Part shown: positions 10,653 through 23,683 of the stretch, in pieces
Layout of the letters: each line of letters begins with the position of its first letter
Position numbering within the stretch: position 1 is the stretch's first letter
From: Methylococcus capsulatus
Lineage (GTDB): Bacteria > Pseudomonadota > Gammaproteobacteria > Methylococcales > Methylococcaceae
NCBI RefSeq assembly: GCF_036864975.1
Contig: NZ_CP104311.1
Location: 3,227,513-3,291,512, forward strand
Reading direction: 5' to 3'
DNA length: 64,000 bases
Program-made: the position numbers and the translations under genes
Notes under the pieces: model-generated
What the model saw: the letters and a program-made list of their open reading frames with translations, nothing else
What the model was told of the DNA's origin: nothing
Database searches by the model: none

Positions 10653-10662
10653 GAAAAAAGCC

Positions 10663-11055
10663 CTATTTCACCACCCGCAGCGCCGGCCGCTTTTTCCGCG
10701 CCGGCTCCTGCGGTTCGGGCGAGGTGGGCGGTTCGCCGCCGGGCCCCTCTTCCTGGTCGAACACCATGCCCTGACCGTTTTCCCGCGCATACAGCGCCAT
10801 GACGGCCGATATCGGGATGTACACGCGGGTGGGCGTGCCGCCGAAACGGGCGCTGAACGTCACTTCGCTGTTGTTCATGTCCAGTTGCTGGACCGCCTGC
10901 GGGCGGAGATTGAGCACGATGCGTCCTTCCTGGACGTACTGCCGCGGCACGTCCACCGAAGGCACTTCGGCGTCGACGAGCAGATAGGGAGTGAAATCGT
11001 TATCGACCAGCCAGTCGTACACCGCCCGTATGAGATAAGGCTTGAGCGGAATCAT
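10663..11055 (-). CDS. sspB: ClpXP protease specificity-enhancing factor SspB
   Basis: Adaptor that delivers ssrA-tagged stalled-translation products to ClpXP. 130 aa: the globular substrate-binding domain (KPYLIRAVYDWLVDNDFTPYLLVD, FSARFGGTPTRVYIPISAVMALYAREN), an acidic/Pro-rich linker, and the short basic-hydrophobic ClpX-docking tail RPALRVVK. The start at 11055 overlaps the sspA stop by four bases (ATGA), the classic sspAB arrangement. Confidence 0.95.
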   Translation of the reverse strand: MIPLKPYLIRAVYDWLVDNDFTPYLLVDAEVPSVDVPRQYVQEGRIVLNLRPQAVQQLDMNNSEVTFSARFGGTPTRVYIPISAVMALYARENGQGMVFDQEEGPGGEPPTSPEPQEPARKKRPALRVVK

Positions 11056-11705
11056 GCGTTTTCCGGGGTAAGGCGGGCCGCCGCGCCGAACTCCCGCTCC
11101 TCGTCGCTCAGGCTCGCCTGAAACGAGTGACGTTCGAATAACCGGGCCGCGTAGGCTTTGATCGGCTCGGCCTGGCGCGGCAACTCGATGCCCAGCATGG
11201 GCAACCGCCATAGCAAGGGTGCCAGCGAACAATCGACCAGGCAGAATTCGTCACTCAAAAAATAGGGCTTGGCGGCGAACACGGGCGCGGCAGCGAGCAG
11301 GCTTTCCCGCAATTGCTTCCGGGCTTTCTGGGCACCGGCATCGGAGGTGTTTTCGATATCCTCGAGAAGACCGTACCAGTCCTGTTCGACCCGATGGACC
11401 AGCAAACGCGCCCGGGCCCGCGACACCGGATCCATCGGATGCAGCGGAGGGTGGGGGAAACGCTCGTCGAGATACTCCATGATGATGCGGGAGTCGTAAA
11501 GCACCAGATCCCGGTCGACGAGCGTCGGCATGGTGCCATAAGGATTCAGTTCGACCAGATCCTCGGGAGGGTCGCCCATGTCGACATATTCGATGTCCGC
11601 GGAAATTCCCTTTTCATGCAGCACGATCCGTGTACGATGACTGTACACGCAGGTCGGGGAACAAAACAGAGTCATCACGGATTTTCGGCTGGCCGCAGTT
11701 GCCAC
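11052..11705 (-). CDS. sspA: Stringent starvation protein A (GST-fold RNA polymerase-associated factor)
   Basis: 217 aa glutathione-S-transferase-fold protein that binds RNA polymerase in stationary phase and starvation. Seen: SVMTLFCSPTCVYSHRTRIVL, LNPYGTMPTLVDRDLVLYDSRIIMEYLDERFPHPPL, and KPYFLSDEFCLVDCSLAPLLWRLP, matching SspA throughout. The start is GTG at 11705 with AGAGG upstream; it reproduces the conserved N-terminus, so the internal ATG ten codons later is not preferred. Overlaps sspB by 4 bp; lies downstream of petABC, an order also known in other gammaproteobacteria. Confidence 0.95.
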   Translation of the reverse strand: MATAASRKSVMTLFCSPTCVYSHRTRIVLHEKGISADIEYVDMGDPPEDLVELNPYGTMPTLVDRDLVLYDSRIIMEYLDERFPHPPLHPMDPVSRARARLLVHRVEQDWYGLLEDIENTSDAGAQKARKQLRESLLAAAPVFAAKPYFLSDEFCLVDCSLAPLLWRLPMLGIELPRQAEPIKAYAARLFERHSFQASLSDEEREFGAAARLTPENA

Positions 11706-11940
11706 GTATCACACCTCTTTCATGTCGTGATCACGCCCGGAATCCCCTTCCTGATCATGGCCAACCGCGAACCGGCGGGCCGCGTCCCTGTGGGAGCGGC
11801 AGAACACCCGAGCCCTTTGGGGAATCCCCATCCTGGGGTTCCCGGACCGCTCGCCCGGTTGCAGCGAATCCGTGCGTTGAGCCGGACGGATCGGGCCGCT
11901 TGGAGCGCCCCCGACTGGTCCGGATTGTATCATGATCGCT
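11706..11940. other. Intergenic region with imperfect dyads (possible dispersed repeat)
   Basis: 235 bases between petC and sspA. No convincing gene. It contains an imperfect inverted repeat (GGGAATCCCCA at 11820-11830 against TGGGGTTCCC at 11834-11843) and a GC-rich stretch whose conceptual translations look like commonly mis-annotated intergenic repeats. It presumably also holds the sspA promoter, which I could not place with confidence. Confidence 0.35.
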
Positions 11941-12663
11941 TCAGGCGATGTCCTTCCAGTATTCCTGCTTGAGCCGGTAGAGAACGAACGCCAGAACGAT
12001 CAGCACTGCGATCACGTATTTGCCGATGCGCAGCCGGTCCAATTGGGCGGGTTCAGCGGCATAAACCAGGAAATTGACCAGATCGGTCACTATCCCGTCG
12101 AACTCCTCGGCCGGCAACGTCCCCTGACTGACATGTTTCAGGCCGACGATGGCTTCCACACCGCCGCCTTTCTTGATCACCGGACGCTGGGCACCCTGGA
12201 GCGAGGCGAATACGTTCGGCATGGCTACCTGCCGGAAGAAAGCATTGTCCACGCCATTCGGCCGTGACGGATCCAGGTAAAAGCCACGGAGATAGCTGTA
12301 GATCCAGTCGGGATGGCGCGAACGCGCGATCAGCGAAAGATCGGGCGGAGCGACCCCAAACCAGCGTTCCGCATCGGCGGCGCGCATGGCACTGAGCATG
12401 CTGTCCTGCGGTTTCGCTTGACCCCGCAGGAAATCACGCTCCAGCACGCCGTCCTCCAGCTTCAGATCGTGCGCCATGCGTGAATAGCGCAGATGCTTGA
12501 GGGAATGGCAACCCTGGCAGTAGTTTACATACGTCACGGCCCCACGCCTGAGCGACTCCTTATCGAAGACGTCGATGTCGACATCCTCCAGCGGCATGAC
12601 GCTCTCCACGGCCAGTGCAGTGCCGGCTACCAAAGTCAGAAAAAGTCCGGCGATTCGTCTCAT
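11941..12663 (-). CDS. petC: Ubiquinol-cytochrome c reductase, cytochrome c1 subunit
   Basis: Membrane-anchored c-type cytochrome of the bc1 complex; passes electrons from the Rieske cluster to soluble cytochrome c. 240 aa: Sec signal peptide (MRRIAGLFLTLVAGTALA), heme motif CQGCH, a likely Met ligand in QVAMPNVF, and a C-terminal transmembrane anchor (KYVIAVLIVLAFVLYRLKQEYWKDIA, within the last 30 residues). The start at 12663 overlaps the petB stop by four bases (ATGA). Last gene of petABC. Confidence 0.95.
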   Translation of the reverse strand: MRRIAGLFLTLVAGTALAVESVMPLEDVDIDVFDKESLRRGAVTYVNYCQGCHSLKHLRYSRMAHDLKLEDGVLERDFLRGQAKPQDSMLSAMRAADAERWFGVAPPDLSLIARSRHPDWIYSYLRGFYLDPSRPNGVDNAFFRQVAMPNVFASLQGAQRPVIKKGGGVEAIVGLKHVSQGTLPAEEFDGIVTDLVNFLVYAAEPAQLDRLRIGKYVIAVLIVLAFVLYRLKQEYWKDIA

Positions 12664-14039
12664 TTTTTTATTCCGCAAAATTCCCGGGCTTTGTCCAAAC
12701 AAGCGGCGAACCCTGCGTCAGCCCTTCTGTACCATTCGGAATTCTCCGCCGCGGCGATGCCCCGCCGCACCCATTCCCAGACAATGCCTTCTCGCTTTGC
12801 CAGCGGAATCACGGCTTCGGTCAGACGCTCCGGCAGAGGACTGGTTTTGTCCTTCCGGCTGTACCAGGGCATCAGCAGGAAAAAGGCGAAGTAATTGAGC
12901 GCAAAAAACCGGGCAAGGAACGTGGTGGCGGGCGTCACCGGCTTGGTGCCCAGGATGCCGAGCCCGATGAAGCTCAGGACGAAAAGGGTCAGGGCAGTCT
13001 TGTAATAGGCGCCCCGGTACCGTATCGAGCGTACCTGGCAGCGGTCCAGCCATGGCAGTCCGAACAGCAACAGGATCGACGCCCCCATGGCGATGACGCC
13101 GCCGAGCTTGTCCGGTACCGACCTAAGGATCGAATAGAACGGCGTGAAGTACCAAACCGGCGCGATGTGTTCCGGGGTCTTCATGGGATCGGCCGGCTCA
13201 AAGTTGGGGTGCTCCAGGAAATAGCCCCCCATCTCCGGTGCGTAGAACACGACCAGGGCGAACAGAATCACGAACACCGCGATGGCGTACAGATCTTTCA
13301 CCGTGTAGTACGGATGGAGAGGAATACCGTCCAGCGGAACACCATAAGCATCTTTTTTCTCCTTGATCTCGATCCCGTCCGGGTTACCCGAGCCGGAAGT
13401 GTGCAGCGCAGCCAGATGCAGCACCACCAGCAGCACGATGGCCAGCGGAATCGCCACCACGTGCAAGGCAAAAAAGCGGGTGAGCGTGGCATCGGCCACC
13501 ACGTAATCCCCCCGCACCCAGGTGGCGAGATCCTCGCCGATCACCGGTATGGCGCCGAACAGCGAAATGATCACCTGCGCCCCCCAGTAGGACATCTGTC
13601 CCCACGGAAGCAGGTAACCCATGAAGGCCTCGGCCATCAGGAGCAAAAAGATCACCATACCGAACAGCCAGAGCAGTTCCCGGGGCTTCTTGAACGAACC
13701 GTAGAAGAGCGCCCGGAACATGTGCAGATAGATCACGATGAAAAACGCCGACGCACCCGTCGAATGCATGTAGCGCAGCAGCCAGCCCCATTTGACGTCG
13801 CGCATAATGTATTCGATCGAATCGAAAGCGAGACCGGCATCGGGCTTATAGTGCATCGCCAGAAAGATGCCGGTGACGATCTGGTTGACCAGCACGAACA
13901 GTGCGAGCGAGCCGAAGAAATAAAGCAGGTTGAAATTCTTCGGCGCGTAGTACTGGGTCAGGTGATCACGGACGAAGGCGCTCACCGGAAGACGCTGGTC
14001 CACCCAGTCCATGACGGCTTTCATTCTCTCGTTGGGCAT
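12660..14039 (-). CDS. petB: Ubiquinol-cytochrome c reductase, cytochrome b subunit
   Basis: Integral-membrane subunit of bc1 with the two b hemes and the Qo and Qi quinone sites. 459 aa. Heme-ligand His pairs are visible in RYMHSTGASAFFIVIYLHMFR and FFALHVVAIPLAIVLLVVLHL. The Qo motif is PVWY (HIAPVWYFTPFY) rather than PEWY, a variant known in beta/gammaproteobacteria. After the usual end near LLMPWYSRKDKTSPLPER there are about 60 further residues, soluble and charged with two Cys, longer than I expect. The start at 14039 shares one base with the petA stop (TGATG). Confidence 0.95.
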   Translation of the reverse strand: MPNERMKAVMDWVDQRLPVSAFVRDHLTQYYAPKNFNLLYFFGSLALFVLVNQIVTGIFLAMHYKPDAGLAFDSIEYIMRDVKWGWLLRYMHSTGASAFFIVIYLHMFRALFYGSFKKPRELLWLFGMVIFLLLMAEAFMGYLLPWGQMSYWGAQVIISLFGAIPVIGEDLATWVRGDYVVADATLTRFFALHVVAIPLAIVLLVVLHLAALHTSGSGNPDGIEIKEKKDAYGVPLDGIPLHPYYTVKDLYAIAVFVILFALVVFYAPEMGGYFLEHPNFEPADPMKTPEHIAPVWYFTPFYSILRSVPDKLGGVIAMGASILLLFGLPWLDRCQVRSIRYRGAYYKTALTLFVLSFIGLGILGTKPVTPATTFLARFFALNYFAFFLLMPWYSRKDKTSPLPERLTEAVIPLAKREGIVWEWVRRGIAAAENSEWYRRADAGFAACLDKAREFCGIKK

Positions 14040-14635
14040 CAGTCCTCCTCCTCGCCGGCAACCCCGATCAGGATCCGGGAGTCGCTGAGGTATTTGTAGG
14101 GTGGGATGTCCAGATTCTTTGGCGCCGGCACCCCCTTGAACACGCGGCCGGCCAGATCGAAGCGGGAGCCGTGGCAAGGGCAAAAAAAGCCGCCGGGCCA
14201 GTCGGGGCCGAGATCGGCCGGCGCCACTTCCGGACGGAAGGTCGGGGCACAGCCCAAATGGGTACAAACGCCGATCGCCACGAAAACTTCGGGTTTCACC
14301 GCGCGAACGATATTGGTCGCCGCTCTGGGCTGATCGGATTCCTTCGACAGGGGATCGCGCAGCACGTCTTCGCCGAGCGTGGCCAGACGATCGAGCTCCT
14401 GCTGGGTCCGGCGCAGAATCCATACGGGTTTGCCGCGCCAGAGCACACGGATGAGCTGGCCCGGTTCGAGTTTGCTGATATCGACATCGACCGGGGCGCC
14501 GGCGGCCTGAGCCTTGGCACTGGGCTGCATGGAGCCGACGAACGGGACGGCGACCATGCCGGCGCTGACGGCACCGATCATGGTTGCGGCTTGAGTCAGG
14601 AACCGGCGCTTCTCCGAATCGACGCCTTCTGTCAT
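14039..14635 (-). CDS. petA: Ubiquinol-cytochrome c reductase, Rieske iron-sulfur subunit
   Basis: 198 aa Rieske protein of the bc1 complex. An N-terminal basic stretch with a twin Arg ([20 protein letters not shown]) precedes the single transmembrane/Tat-type anchor. The 2Fe-2S ligands are in CTHLGC and CPCHGSRFD. The start at 14635 has GGAG eleven bases upstream. Its ATG overlaps the stop of a small upstream ORF (ATGA), so translation may be coupled to that leader. First structural gene of petABC. Confidence 0.95.
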   Translation of the reverse strand: MTEGVDSEKRRFLTQAATMIGAVSAGMVAVPFVGSMQPSAKAQAAGAPVDVDISKLEPGQLIRVLWRGKPVWILRRTQQELDRLATLGEDVLRDPLSKESDQPRAATNIVRAVKPEVFVAIGVCTHLGCAPTFRPEVAPADLGPDWPGGFFCPCHGSRFDLAGRVFKGVPAPKNLDIPPYKYLSDSRILIGVAGEEED

Positions 14636-14694
14636 GGTGAAAATTCTCCAGCGGTGGTTGGGAGCGCTCTTACCTCCCTTTGGAAACAATCCAT
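14632..14694 (-). CDS. Putative 20-residue leader ORF coupled to petA
   Basis: An ATG at 14694 is preceded by a perfect Shine-Dalgarno AAGGAGG (14703-14709 on the plus strand) with an 8-base spacer. The frame runs 20 sense codons and ends with a TGA overlapping the petA ATG as ATGA. The peptide ([10 protein letters not shown] then ten more residues) is not recognised. A second SD-like AAAGGGAGG and a GGGAG/CTCCC hairpin lie inside it. It could be a coupled leader peptide or chance; the strong SD and exact overlap argue for translation. Confidence 0.45.
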   Translation of the reverse strand: MDCFQREVRALPTTAGEFSP

Positions 14695-14724
14695 TTCGAA
14701 ACCCTCCTTATTGTTTGGCCGCCG

Positions 14725-14754
14725 ATTGTGTTGCATAGTGTGCGGTTTGGTCAA
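14725..14754 (-). promoter_or_regulatory. Candidate sigma70 promoter for petABC
   Basis: On the minus strand TTGACC (14749-14754) is followed after 18 bases by CACAAT (14725-14730), about 90 bases before petA and upstream of the leader ORF SD. A perfect TATAAT also occurs at 14768-14773 but without a matching -35. Prediction by eye only. Confidence 0.35.
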
Positions 14755-14872
14755 GCCAAATTGCATTATTATAACACCCAGGGGCTGTGGCCTCCGGCCC
14801 GCCCGGGGACGGTTTCCGCGGCGGGTTACTTACCGATACCCTGGTGAACCCGAGTGAAACGGCATGGTGCGC

Positions 14873-16183
14873 TTAACGGTGCCTGATCCGGTATTCGGCT
14901 GAACGGGCATGCGCCCCCAGCCCTTCGCCCCAGGCCAGCAGCGAAGCTGTACGGCCCAGTTGGTCTGCGCCATCTGGCGAACAGTAGATCAGGCTGGAAC
15001 GCTTCTGGAAATCATAGACGCCCAGCGGCGACGAAAAACGCGCCGTGCCCGAAGTCGGCAGGACGTGGTTGGGACCGGCACAGTAATCGCCGAGCGCTTC
15101 CGCGGTATAGCGCCCCATGAAGATGGCCCCGGCATTGCGGATCGACCGCACCAGGATTTCCGGGCTCTCCACCGAGAGTTCCAGATGTTCCGGCGCAATG
15201 CGATTGGCGACCGCCGCCGCCTGCGCCAGATCATCGACCAGGATCATTCCACCGCGCCGTTCCAGCGAGGTGCGGATGACCTCAGCGCGCTCCATGCCGG
15301 GCAACAGGCGCTCGATGCTCGCCTGTACCGCCTCCAGATGGGCTGCATCCGGGCTGATCAGGATCGCCTGGGCGTCCTCGTCATGCTCCGCCTGGGAAAA
15401 CAGATCCATGGCGATCCAGTCCGGCTCGGTCCGCCCGTCCGAGATCACCAGGATCTCCGACGGGCCTGCGACCATGTCGATTCCCACCTGCCCGAACACC
15501 AGCTTTTTGGCAGTCGCCACATAGATGTTGCCGGGACCGACGATCTTATCGACCCGCGGCACCATTTCCGTCCCATAAGCCAGAGCGGCGACGGCCTGTG
15601 CGCCACCGATGCGGAAGACCCGGTCCACTCCGGAAATGTAGGCGGCCGCCAGGACCAGAGCGTTCAATTCTCCCCGCGGAGCCGGCACCGCCATGATGAG
15701 CTCTGGCACGCCCGCGACCTTGGCAGGAACCGCATTCATCAGTACCGACGAAGGATACGCGGCCTTGCCACCGGGCACATACAGGCCGACCCGGTCGAGC
15801 GGCGTGATCTTCTGTCCCAGCAAAGTGCCGTCGGCTTCACGGTAGTCCCAGGAATCGAGCTTTTGCCTCTCGGCATAGGCCCGGATGCGCTCCGCCGCTT
15901 CCCGCAGGGCTTTGGCTTGCTCGGCGGGCAGCGCCTGCCAGGCCGATTCCAGCACATCACGCGGCAGCTCGAGCGCCGCAGCGGTATCCACGACGAAATG
16001 GTCGAAACGCGCCGTGAGCTCCACCAGGGCCGAATCGCCTTCGCGGCGGATGCGGCCGATGATCTCGGTCACGCGCTGGTGGATGTCGGCGTCTTCGCTT
16101 TCGCTCCAGGCAAGCAGCCGGTCCAGTTGCGATGCAAAGTCTGCATCCGCGGTGTAAAGCCGTTTGATTTTCACTTCGGTCAT
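14873..16183 (-). CDS. hisD: Histidinol dehydrogenase
   Basis: Final two oxidation steps of histidine biosynthesis (L-histidinol to L-histidine with two NAD+), zinc enzyme. 436 aa with family signatures: [71 protein letters not shown] and [11 protein letters not shown], and near the end [20 protein letters not shown]. Start ATG at 16183, four bases after the hisG stop, so co-transcribed with hisG. Confidence 0.97.
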   Translation of the reverse strand: MTEVKIKRLYTADADFASQLDRLLAWSESEDADIHQRVTEIIGRIRREGDSALVELTARFDHFVVDTAAALELPRDVLESAWQALPAEQAKALREAAERIRAYAERQKLDSWDYREADGTLLGQKITPLDRVGLYVPGGKAAYPSSVLMNAVPAKVAGVPELIMAVPAPRGELNALVLAAAYISGVDRVFRIGGAQAVAALAYGTEMVPRVDKIVGPGNIYVATAKKLVFGQVGIDMVAGPSEILVISDGRTEPDWIAMDLFSQAEHDEDAQAILISPDAAHLEAVQASIERLLPGMERAEVIRTSLERRGGMILVDDLAQAAAVANRIAPEHLELSVESPEILVRSIRNAGAIFMGRYTAEALGDYCAGPNHVLPTSGTARFSSPLGVYDFQKRSSLIYCSPDGADQLGRTASLLAWGEGLGAHARSAEYRIRHR

Positions 16184-16187
16184 AAAC

Positions 16188-16829
16188 TCACCTCTCCCGA
16201 GCGGCCCGCGCCGAAACGATCCGTGCCAAATGGCCCGCGAGTTCCGTGATAGGCCCGTGCTTCATCTTCATGGCCGCTTTGTTCACCACTAGGCGACTGC
16301 TGATGTCCATGATCAGCTCCTGCGGCGCCAGGCCGTTTGCGCGCAAGGTGTTGCCGGTATCGACCAGATCGACGATGCAGTCCGCCAGCCCCACCAGCGG
16401 CGCCAGCTCCATCGAGCCGTATAGCTTGATGACTTCGGCCTGCACGCCGCGGCGGGCGAAAAAACGCTTGGCGGTGTTGACGTACTTGGTGGCGACCCGC
16501 AGACGGCGACTGGCCGTCGGCCGGCCCGGCGGCCCTGCGGTCATCAGCCGGCAGCGCGCTATTCCCAGATCGAGCGGCTCATAGAGTCCTTCGCCTTCAT
16601 ATTCCACCAGGACATCCTTGCCGGCAATGCCGAGATCGGCCGCGCCGTATTCGACATAGGTGGGCACGTCTGCCGCCCGGATGACGACCAGTTGCACGTC
16701 ATCCCGGTTGGTCGGAAGGATCAGCTTTCGGCTTTTATCGGGGTCCACCGACGGCACGATGCCGGCCTCGGCCAGGAGTGGCAGAGCTTCTAGGTAAATG
16801 CGGCCCTTGGAAACGGCAATGGTCAGCAT
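16188..16829 (-). CDS. hisG: ATP phosphoribosyltransferase, short (HisZ-dependent) catalytic subunit
   Basis: First committed step of histidine biosynthesis: ATP + PRPP to phosphoribosyl-ATP. 213 aa, the short HisG_S form lacking the C-terminal regulatory ACT-like domain, which needs HisZ; hisZ is in this window at 29.6 kb. Signatures: [34 protein letters not shown], and [15 protein letters not shown] binding PRPP. The start at 16829 gives the standard N-terminus; it follows murA by five bases. Confidence 0.96.
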   Translation of the reverse strand: MLTIAVSKGRIYLEALPLLAEAGIVPSVDPDKSRKLILPTNRDDVQLVVIRAADVPTYVEYGAADLGIAGKDVLVEYEGEGLYEPLDLGIARCRLMTAGPPGRPTASRRLRVATKYVNTAKRFFARRGVQAEVIKLYGSMELAPLVGLADCIVDLVDTGNTLRANGLAPQELIMDISSRLVVNKAAMKMKHGPITELAGHLARIVSARAARER

Positions 16830-16834
16830 GGCGG

Positions 16835-18455
<1,621 letters not shown>

Positions 18456-18457
18456 GG

Positions 18458-18955
18458 CTATTTCTTCTTACCCGATTCGCCCTGGGATTTGTCCCCGCCT
18501 TCCGCCTTATTGAACAGGAAACGGCTGATGACTTCCTCCAGGACCAGCGCCGATTGGGTCAGTTCGATCTGCCCGCCGTCACCCAGATAGTCATCACTTC
18601 CGCCCGGTGTCAGGCCGACGTACTGCTCCCCCAGTAGACCAGCGGTCAGGATGCTGGCACTGGTATCGCTGGGGAGAGTGTCGTACTGCCGGTCGATGCG
18701 CATTTCCACGACCGCCTCATACGAGGTCTTGTCGAAAGACACCGACGTGACCCGCCCGATCCGCACCCCGCCCATGGATACTGCCGCCCGGGGCCTCAGA
18801 CTTCCGACGTTCTGGAACCGCGCGGTGATCCGGTAGCCTTCGGCGCCAGTCTCGAATTCGCTGAGATTGCTTACTTTCATGGCGAGCAGAAACAGCGACG
18901 CCAACCCCAGGGCGACGAATATTCCCACCCAGATTTCGATCGTTTTCGAATGCAC
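18458..18955 (-). CDS. mlaD: MCE-domain phospholipid transport protein MlaD
   Basis: 165 aa inner-membrane-anchored MCE protein that forms the periplasmic hexamer of MlaFEDB. An N-terminal transmembrane helix (TIEIWVGIFVALGLASLFLLAMKV) precedes the MCE domain (YRITARFQNVGSLRPRAAVSMGGVRIGRVTSV, GLLGEQYVGLTPGG). A charged Gly/Lys-rich tail ends the protein. It sits three bases after mlaE, within mlaFEDB. Confidence 0.95.
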   Translation of the reverse strand: MHSKTIEIWVGIFVALGLASLFLLAMKVSNLSEFETGAEGYRITARFQNVGSLRPRAAVSMGGVRIGRVTSVSFDKTSYEAVVEMRIDRQYDTLPSDTSASILTAGLLGEQYVGLTPGGSDDYLGDGGQIELTQSALVLEEVISRFLFNKAEGGDKSQGESGKKK

Positions 18956-18958
18956 GCC

Positions 18959-19750
18959 TCAATCCTTTCCAAACATCAGGGCCGTGAGCACGAAGTCGCA
19001 GCCCAGCACTGCGAATGCCGAATAGACCACCGACCGCGTCGTCGCCCGGCTGACGCCCTCCGAGGTCGGCGTGGCATCGTAACCTTCGAATACGGCGATC
19101 CAGGTGACGACCGCGCCGAACACCAGGCTCTTGATGACGCCGTTGACGATGTCCTCGTCGAAATCGATCTTGGCCTGCATCTGCGACCGGAACGCGCCCT
19201 CGTCCACCCCAAGCAGACCGACACCGACAAAATAGCCACCCAGCACGCCGATGATGCTGAACAAGGCCGCCAGCAGCGGCATTGACAACACACCGGCGAA
19301 ATAGCGTGGCGCGATGATCCGTTTCACGGGATCGACCGCCATCATTTCCATGCCCGAAAGCTGCTCGGTCGCCTTCATGAGGCCGATTTCCGCCGTCAGG
19401 GCGGAACCGGCCCGGCCCGCAAACAGGAGCGCAGTCACCACGGGACCGAGTTCGCGCACCAGCGATGCGGCCACCATCACGCCCAGACTCTCCTCCGCAC
19501 CGAAATCCGAAAGGACGTAATAGCCCTGCAGGCCGAGCACCATTCCGACGAACAGTCCTGAAATCACGATCAGCAGGATGCTCAGCACGCCGACCGAATA
19601 CATCTGGACGATGAGGAGGTTAAGGCGCGCGACCAACCCGGGCAATCCCGTCAGTACATGCAGGATGAACAGATGGGCCCGCCCCAGCTTACGGATGCTG
19701 ACCAGGGCCGACTGGCCGAGAAGCTGGAACGGCTTCAACACGATATTCAT
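18959..19750 (-). CDS. mlaE: ABC transporter permease MlaE
   Basis: 263 aa MlaE-family permease of the Mla phospholipid transporter. Multiple hydrophobic segments ([60 protein letters not shown]) and the family segment [24 protein letters not shown]. The ATG shares one base with the mlaF stop (TGATG). Confidence 0.96.
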   Translation of the reverse strand: MNIVLKPFQLLGQSALVSIRKLGRAHLFILHVLTGLPGLVARLNLLIVQMYSVGVLSILLIVISGLFVGMVLGLQGYYVLSDFGAEESLGVMVAASLVRELGPVVTALLFAGRAGSALTAEIGLMKATEQLSGMEMMAVDPVKRIIAPRYFAGVLSMPLLAALFSIIGVLGGYFVGVGLLGVDEGAFRSQMQAKIDFDEDIVNGVIKSLVFGAVVTWIAVFEGYDATPTSEGVSRATTRSVVYSAFAVLGCDFVLTALMFGKD

Positions 19751-20574
19751 CAGCTCGCCACGAAACCCAACAGGTCGCTCGCGTAATCCTTGGAAGGATA
19801 ATGGAAATGGACCGGTCCGTCCGGCAACCCGTCCATGAACTGCCTGATCCAGGGCGAATCCGACCGCGCCAGCTCCGCCGGTGTGCCGCGCCCCACCACT
19901 TTGCCACCCGAGATCAAATAAACATAGTCCGCGATGGAAGCGGTCTCTTGCACGTCGTGCGACACCACGATACTGGTCAAACCCAAACCATGGTTGAGAT
20001 CGTGGATCAGTTGCACCAGTACCCCCATCGAAATGGGATCCTGACCGGTGAACGGCTCGTCGTACATGATCATCATGGGATCAAGCACGATGGCTCGCGC
20101 CAGCGCGACTCGCCGGGCCATGCCGCCCGAAAGTTGAGCCGGCATCAGATCGCGCGCTCCGCGCAAGCCCACCGCCTCGAGCTTCATCAGCACCAGGGTA
20201 CGGATCATGGACTCCGGCAGTCGGGTGTGCTCGCGCAAGGGGAAAGCGACGTTCTCGTAGACCGAAAGATCGGTGAGCAGCGCTCCACTCTGGAACAGCA
20301 TGCCCATACGCTTGCGCAAGGCGTAAAGTTCGTCCAGGCCCAGGCGGTGCACATTGATCCCAGCCACCCGGACAGTGCCGCTGTCGGGGCGGAGCTGGCC
20401 GCCTACGAGCTTGAGCAGCGTGGTTTTGCCGGTACCGCTGGGCCCCATGATCGCAGTGATCTTGCCACGGGGAATGTCGAGGTCGATCTTGTCGAAAATC
20501 TTGCGACCATTGCGGGAAAAACTCAGGCCGCGGATGGAAACGAGCGCCGGGGTGTCCGAAGGCTGGAAGGTCAT
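19750..20574 (-). CDS. mlaF: ABC transporter ATP-binding protein MlaF
   Basis: 274 aa ATPase energising MlaFEDB. Walker [13 protein letters not shown]-loop region [25 protein letters not shown], signature [14 protein letters not shown], Walker [14 protein letters not shown] and the switch His in VVSHDVQE. The start at 20574 ([17 protein letters not shown]) is preferred over an upstream in-frame codon. First gene of the mlaFEDB-murA-hisGD run; a candidate promoter lies upstream. Confidence 0.95.
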   Translation of the reverse strand: MTFQPSDTPALVSIRGLSFSRNGRKIFDKIDLDIPRGKITAIMGPSGTGKTTLLKLVGGQLRPDSGTVRVAGINVHRLGLDELYALRKRMGMLFQSGALLTDLSVYENVAFPLREHTRLPESMIRTLVLMKLEAVGLRGARDLMPAQLSGGMARRVALARAIVLDPMMIMYDEPFTGQDPISMGVLVQLIHDLNHGLGLTSIVVSHDVQETASIADYVYLISGGKVVGRGTPAELARSDSPWIRQFMDGLPDGPVHFHYPSKDYASDLLGFVAS

Positions 20575-20625
20575 TGGGCCGCTATGCGCGTCGTATCGTC
20601 TGTTCAAAACGCAAAAAAGGCCTGT

Positions 20626-20654
20626 ATTTTCGGGACTTGGGTGGGTTCAGTCAA
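20626..20654 (-). promoter_or_regulatory. Candidate sigma70 promoter for the mla operon
   Basis: Minus strand TTGACT (20649-20654), 17-base spacer, GAAAAT (20626-20631), about 50 bases upstream of the mlaF start in the 137-base gap behind the serS cluster. Predicted by eye. Confidence 0.35.
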
Positions 20655-20711
20655 CTCGAACCGCCCCTGCGCCGGCGAAAAACCTTTTCCAATCAAAATC
20701 ATCAGAACAGC

Positions 20712-22996
<2,285 letters not shown>

Positions 22997-23000
<4 letters not shown>

Positions 23001-23683
23001 CCCGTCCCCCTTGCCAACACCAGCCCCAGGCTGAGAAACACCACGGCGGCGAACGCCGACAGCGTGAAGGCGCCCCAAAGCTGGAGCGGCCCCCGCAACT
23101 CGGTACCCGTTAAAACCAGGGCGGCCAGCGTACCCACCACGATGAGACCGGTCAGTGCCACCAGCGCGAGCGATTCGATCTGCGGACCCAGTCCGGCCCG
23201 CGCGAATGTGTGAGCCGCAGCGAAACCGGCCAGCAAGGACACCCCACAGGCGGCTCCGAATATCCGCAGTCCGGGCCCGCCGGCAAGGGCTGCAATCTCG
23301 CCGACAGCCAGGCGGCGTGCCAACACCGCCCCGACCCAAACCGCCGCAAGACACAGAATGATGCTCAGCAGGACATTGAGCGCCGCCTTCAGCAGGCTTC
23401 CCTCCTCGAACAGTGCCAGCGTCTCCAGGGAGAACGTCGAAAACGTAGTGTAGGCACCGAGGAAGCCGACCAGCGCGGCGGCCCGGTATTCCGCCGCCAG
23501 AGCGAAACGCTGGACCATCAATACCGACAAAAGCCCCATGAGAAACGAACCGCTGACGTTGATGAACAGGGTTCCATGCGGAAAATCCCGTCCCAGCCAA
23601 CCATACAGGCCATTGGAAACCCAGAAGCGCGTCAACGCCCCGACGGCTCCACCCAGAGCGATCGCAAGCAGAGACAGATTCAT
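22997..23683 (-). CDS. crcB: Fluoride channel CrcB/Fluc with a C-terminal membrane extension
   Basis: Residues 1-125 are a complete CrcB/Fluc fluoride exporter: [52 protein letters not shown]. Usual length is about 125 aa, but this frame continues to 228 aa with three further hydrophobic segments ([60 protein letters not shown]). No stop or start separates the halves. Overlaps mtnA by four bases (ATGA) and the next small ORF by four. No fluoride riboswitch is visible because the gene is internal to the operon. Confidence 0.9.

Noticed and set aside
11709-11933. 74-codon minus-strand ORF between petC and sspA
   Set aside because: Arg/Asp-rich composition, no SD and no family; treated as intergenic repeat-like sequence.
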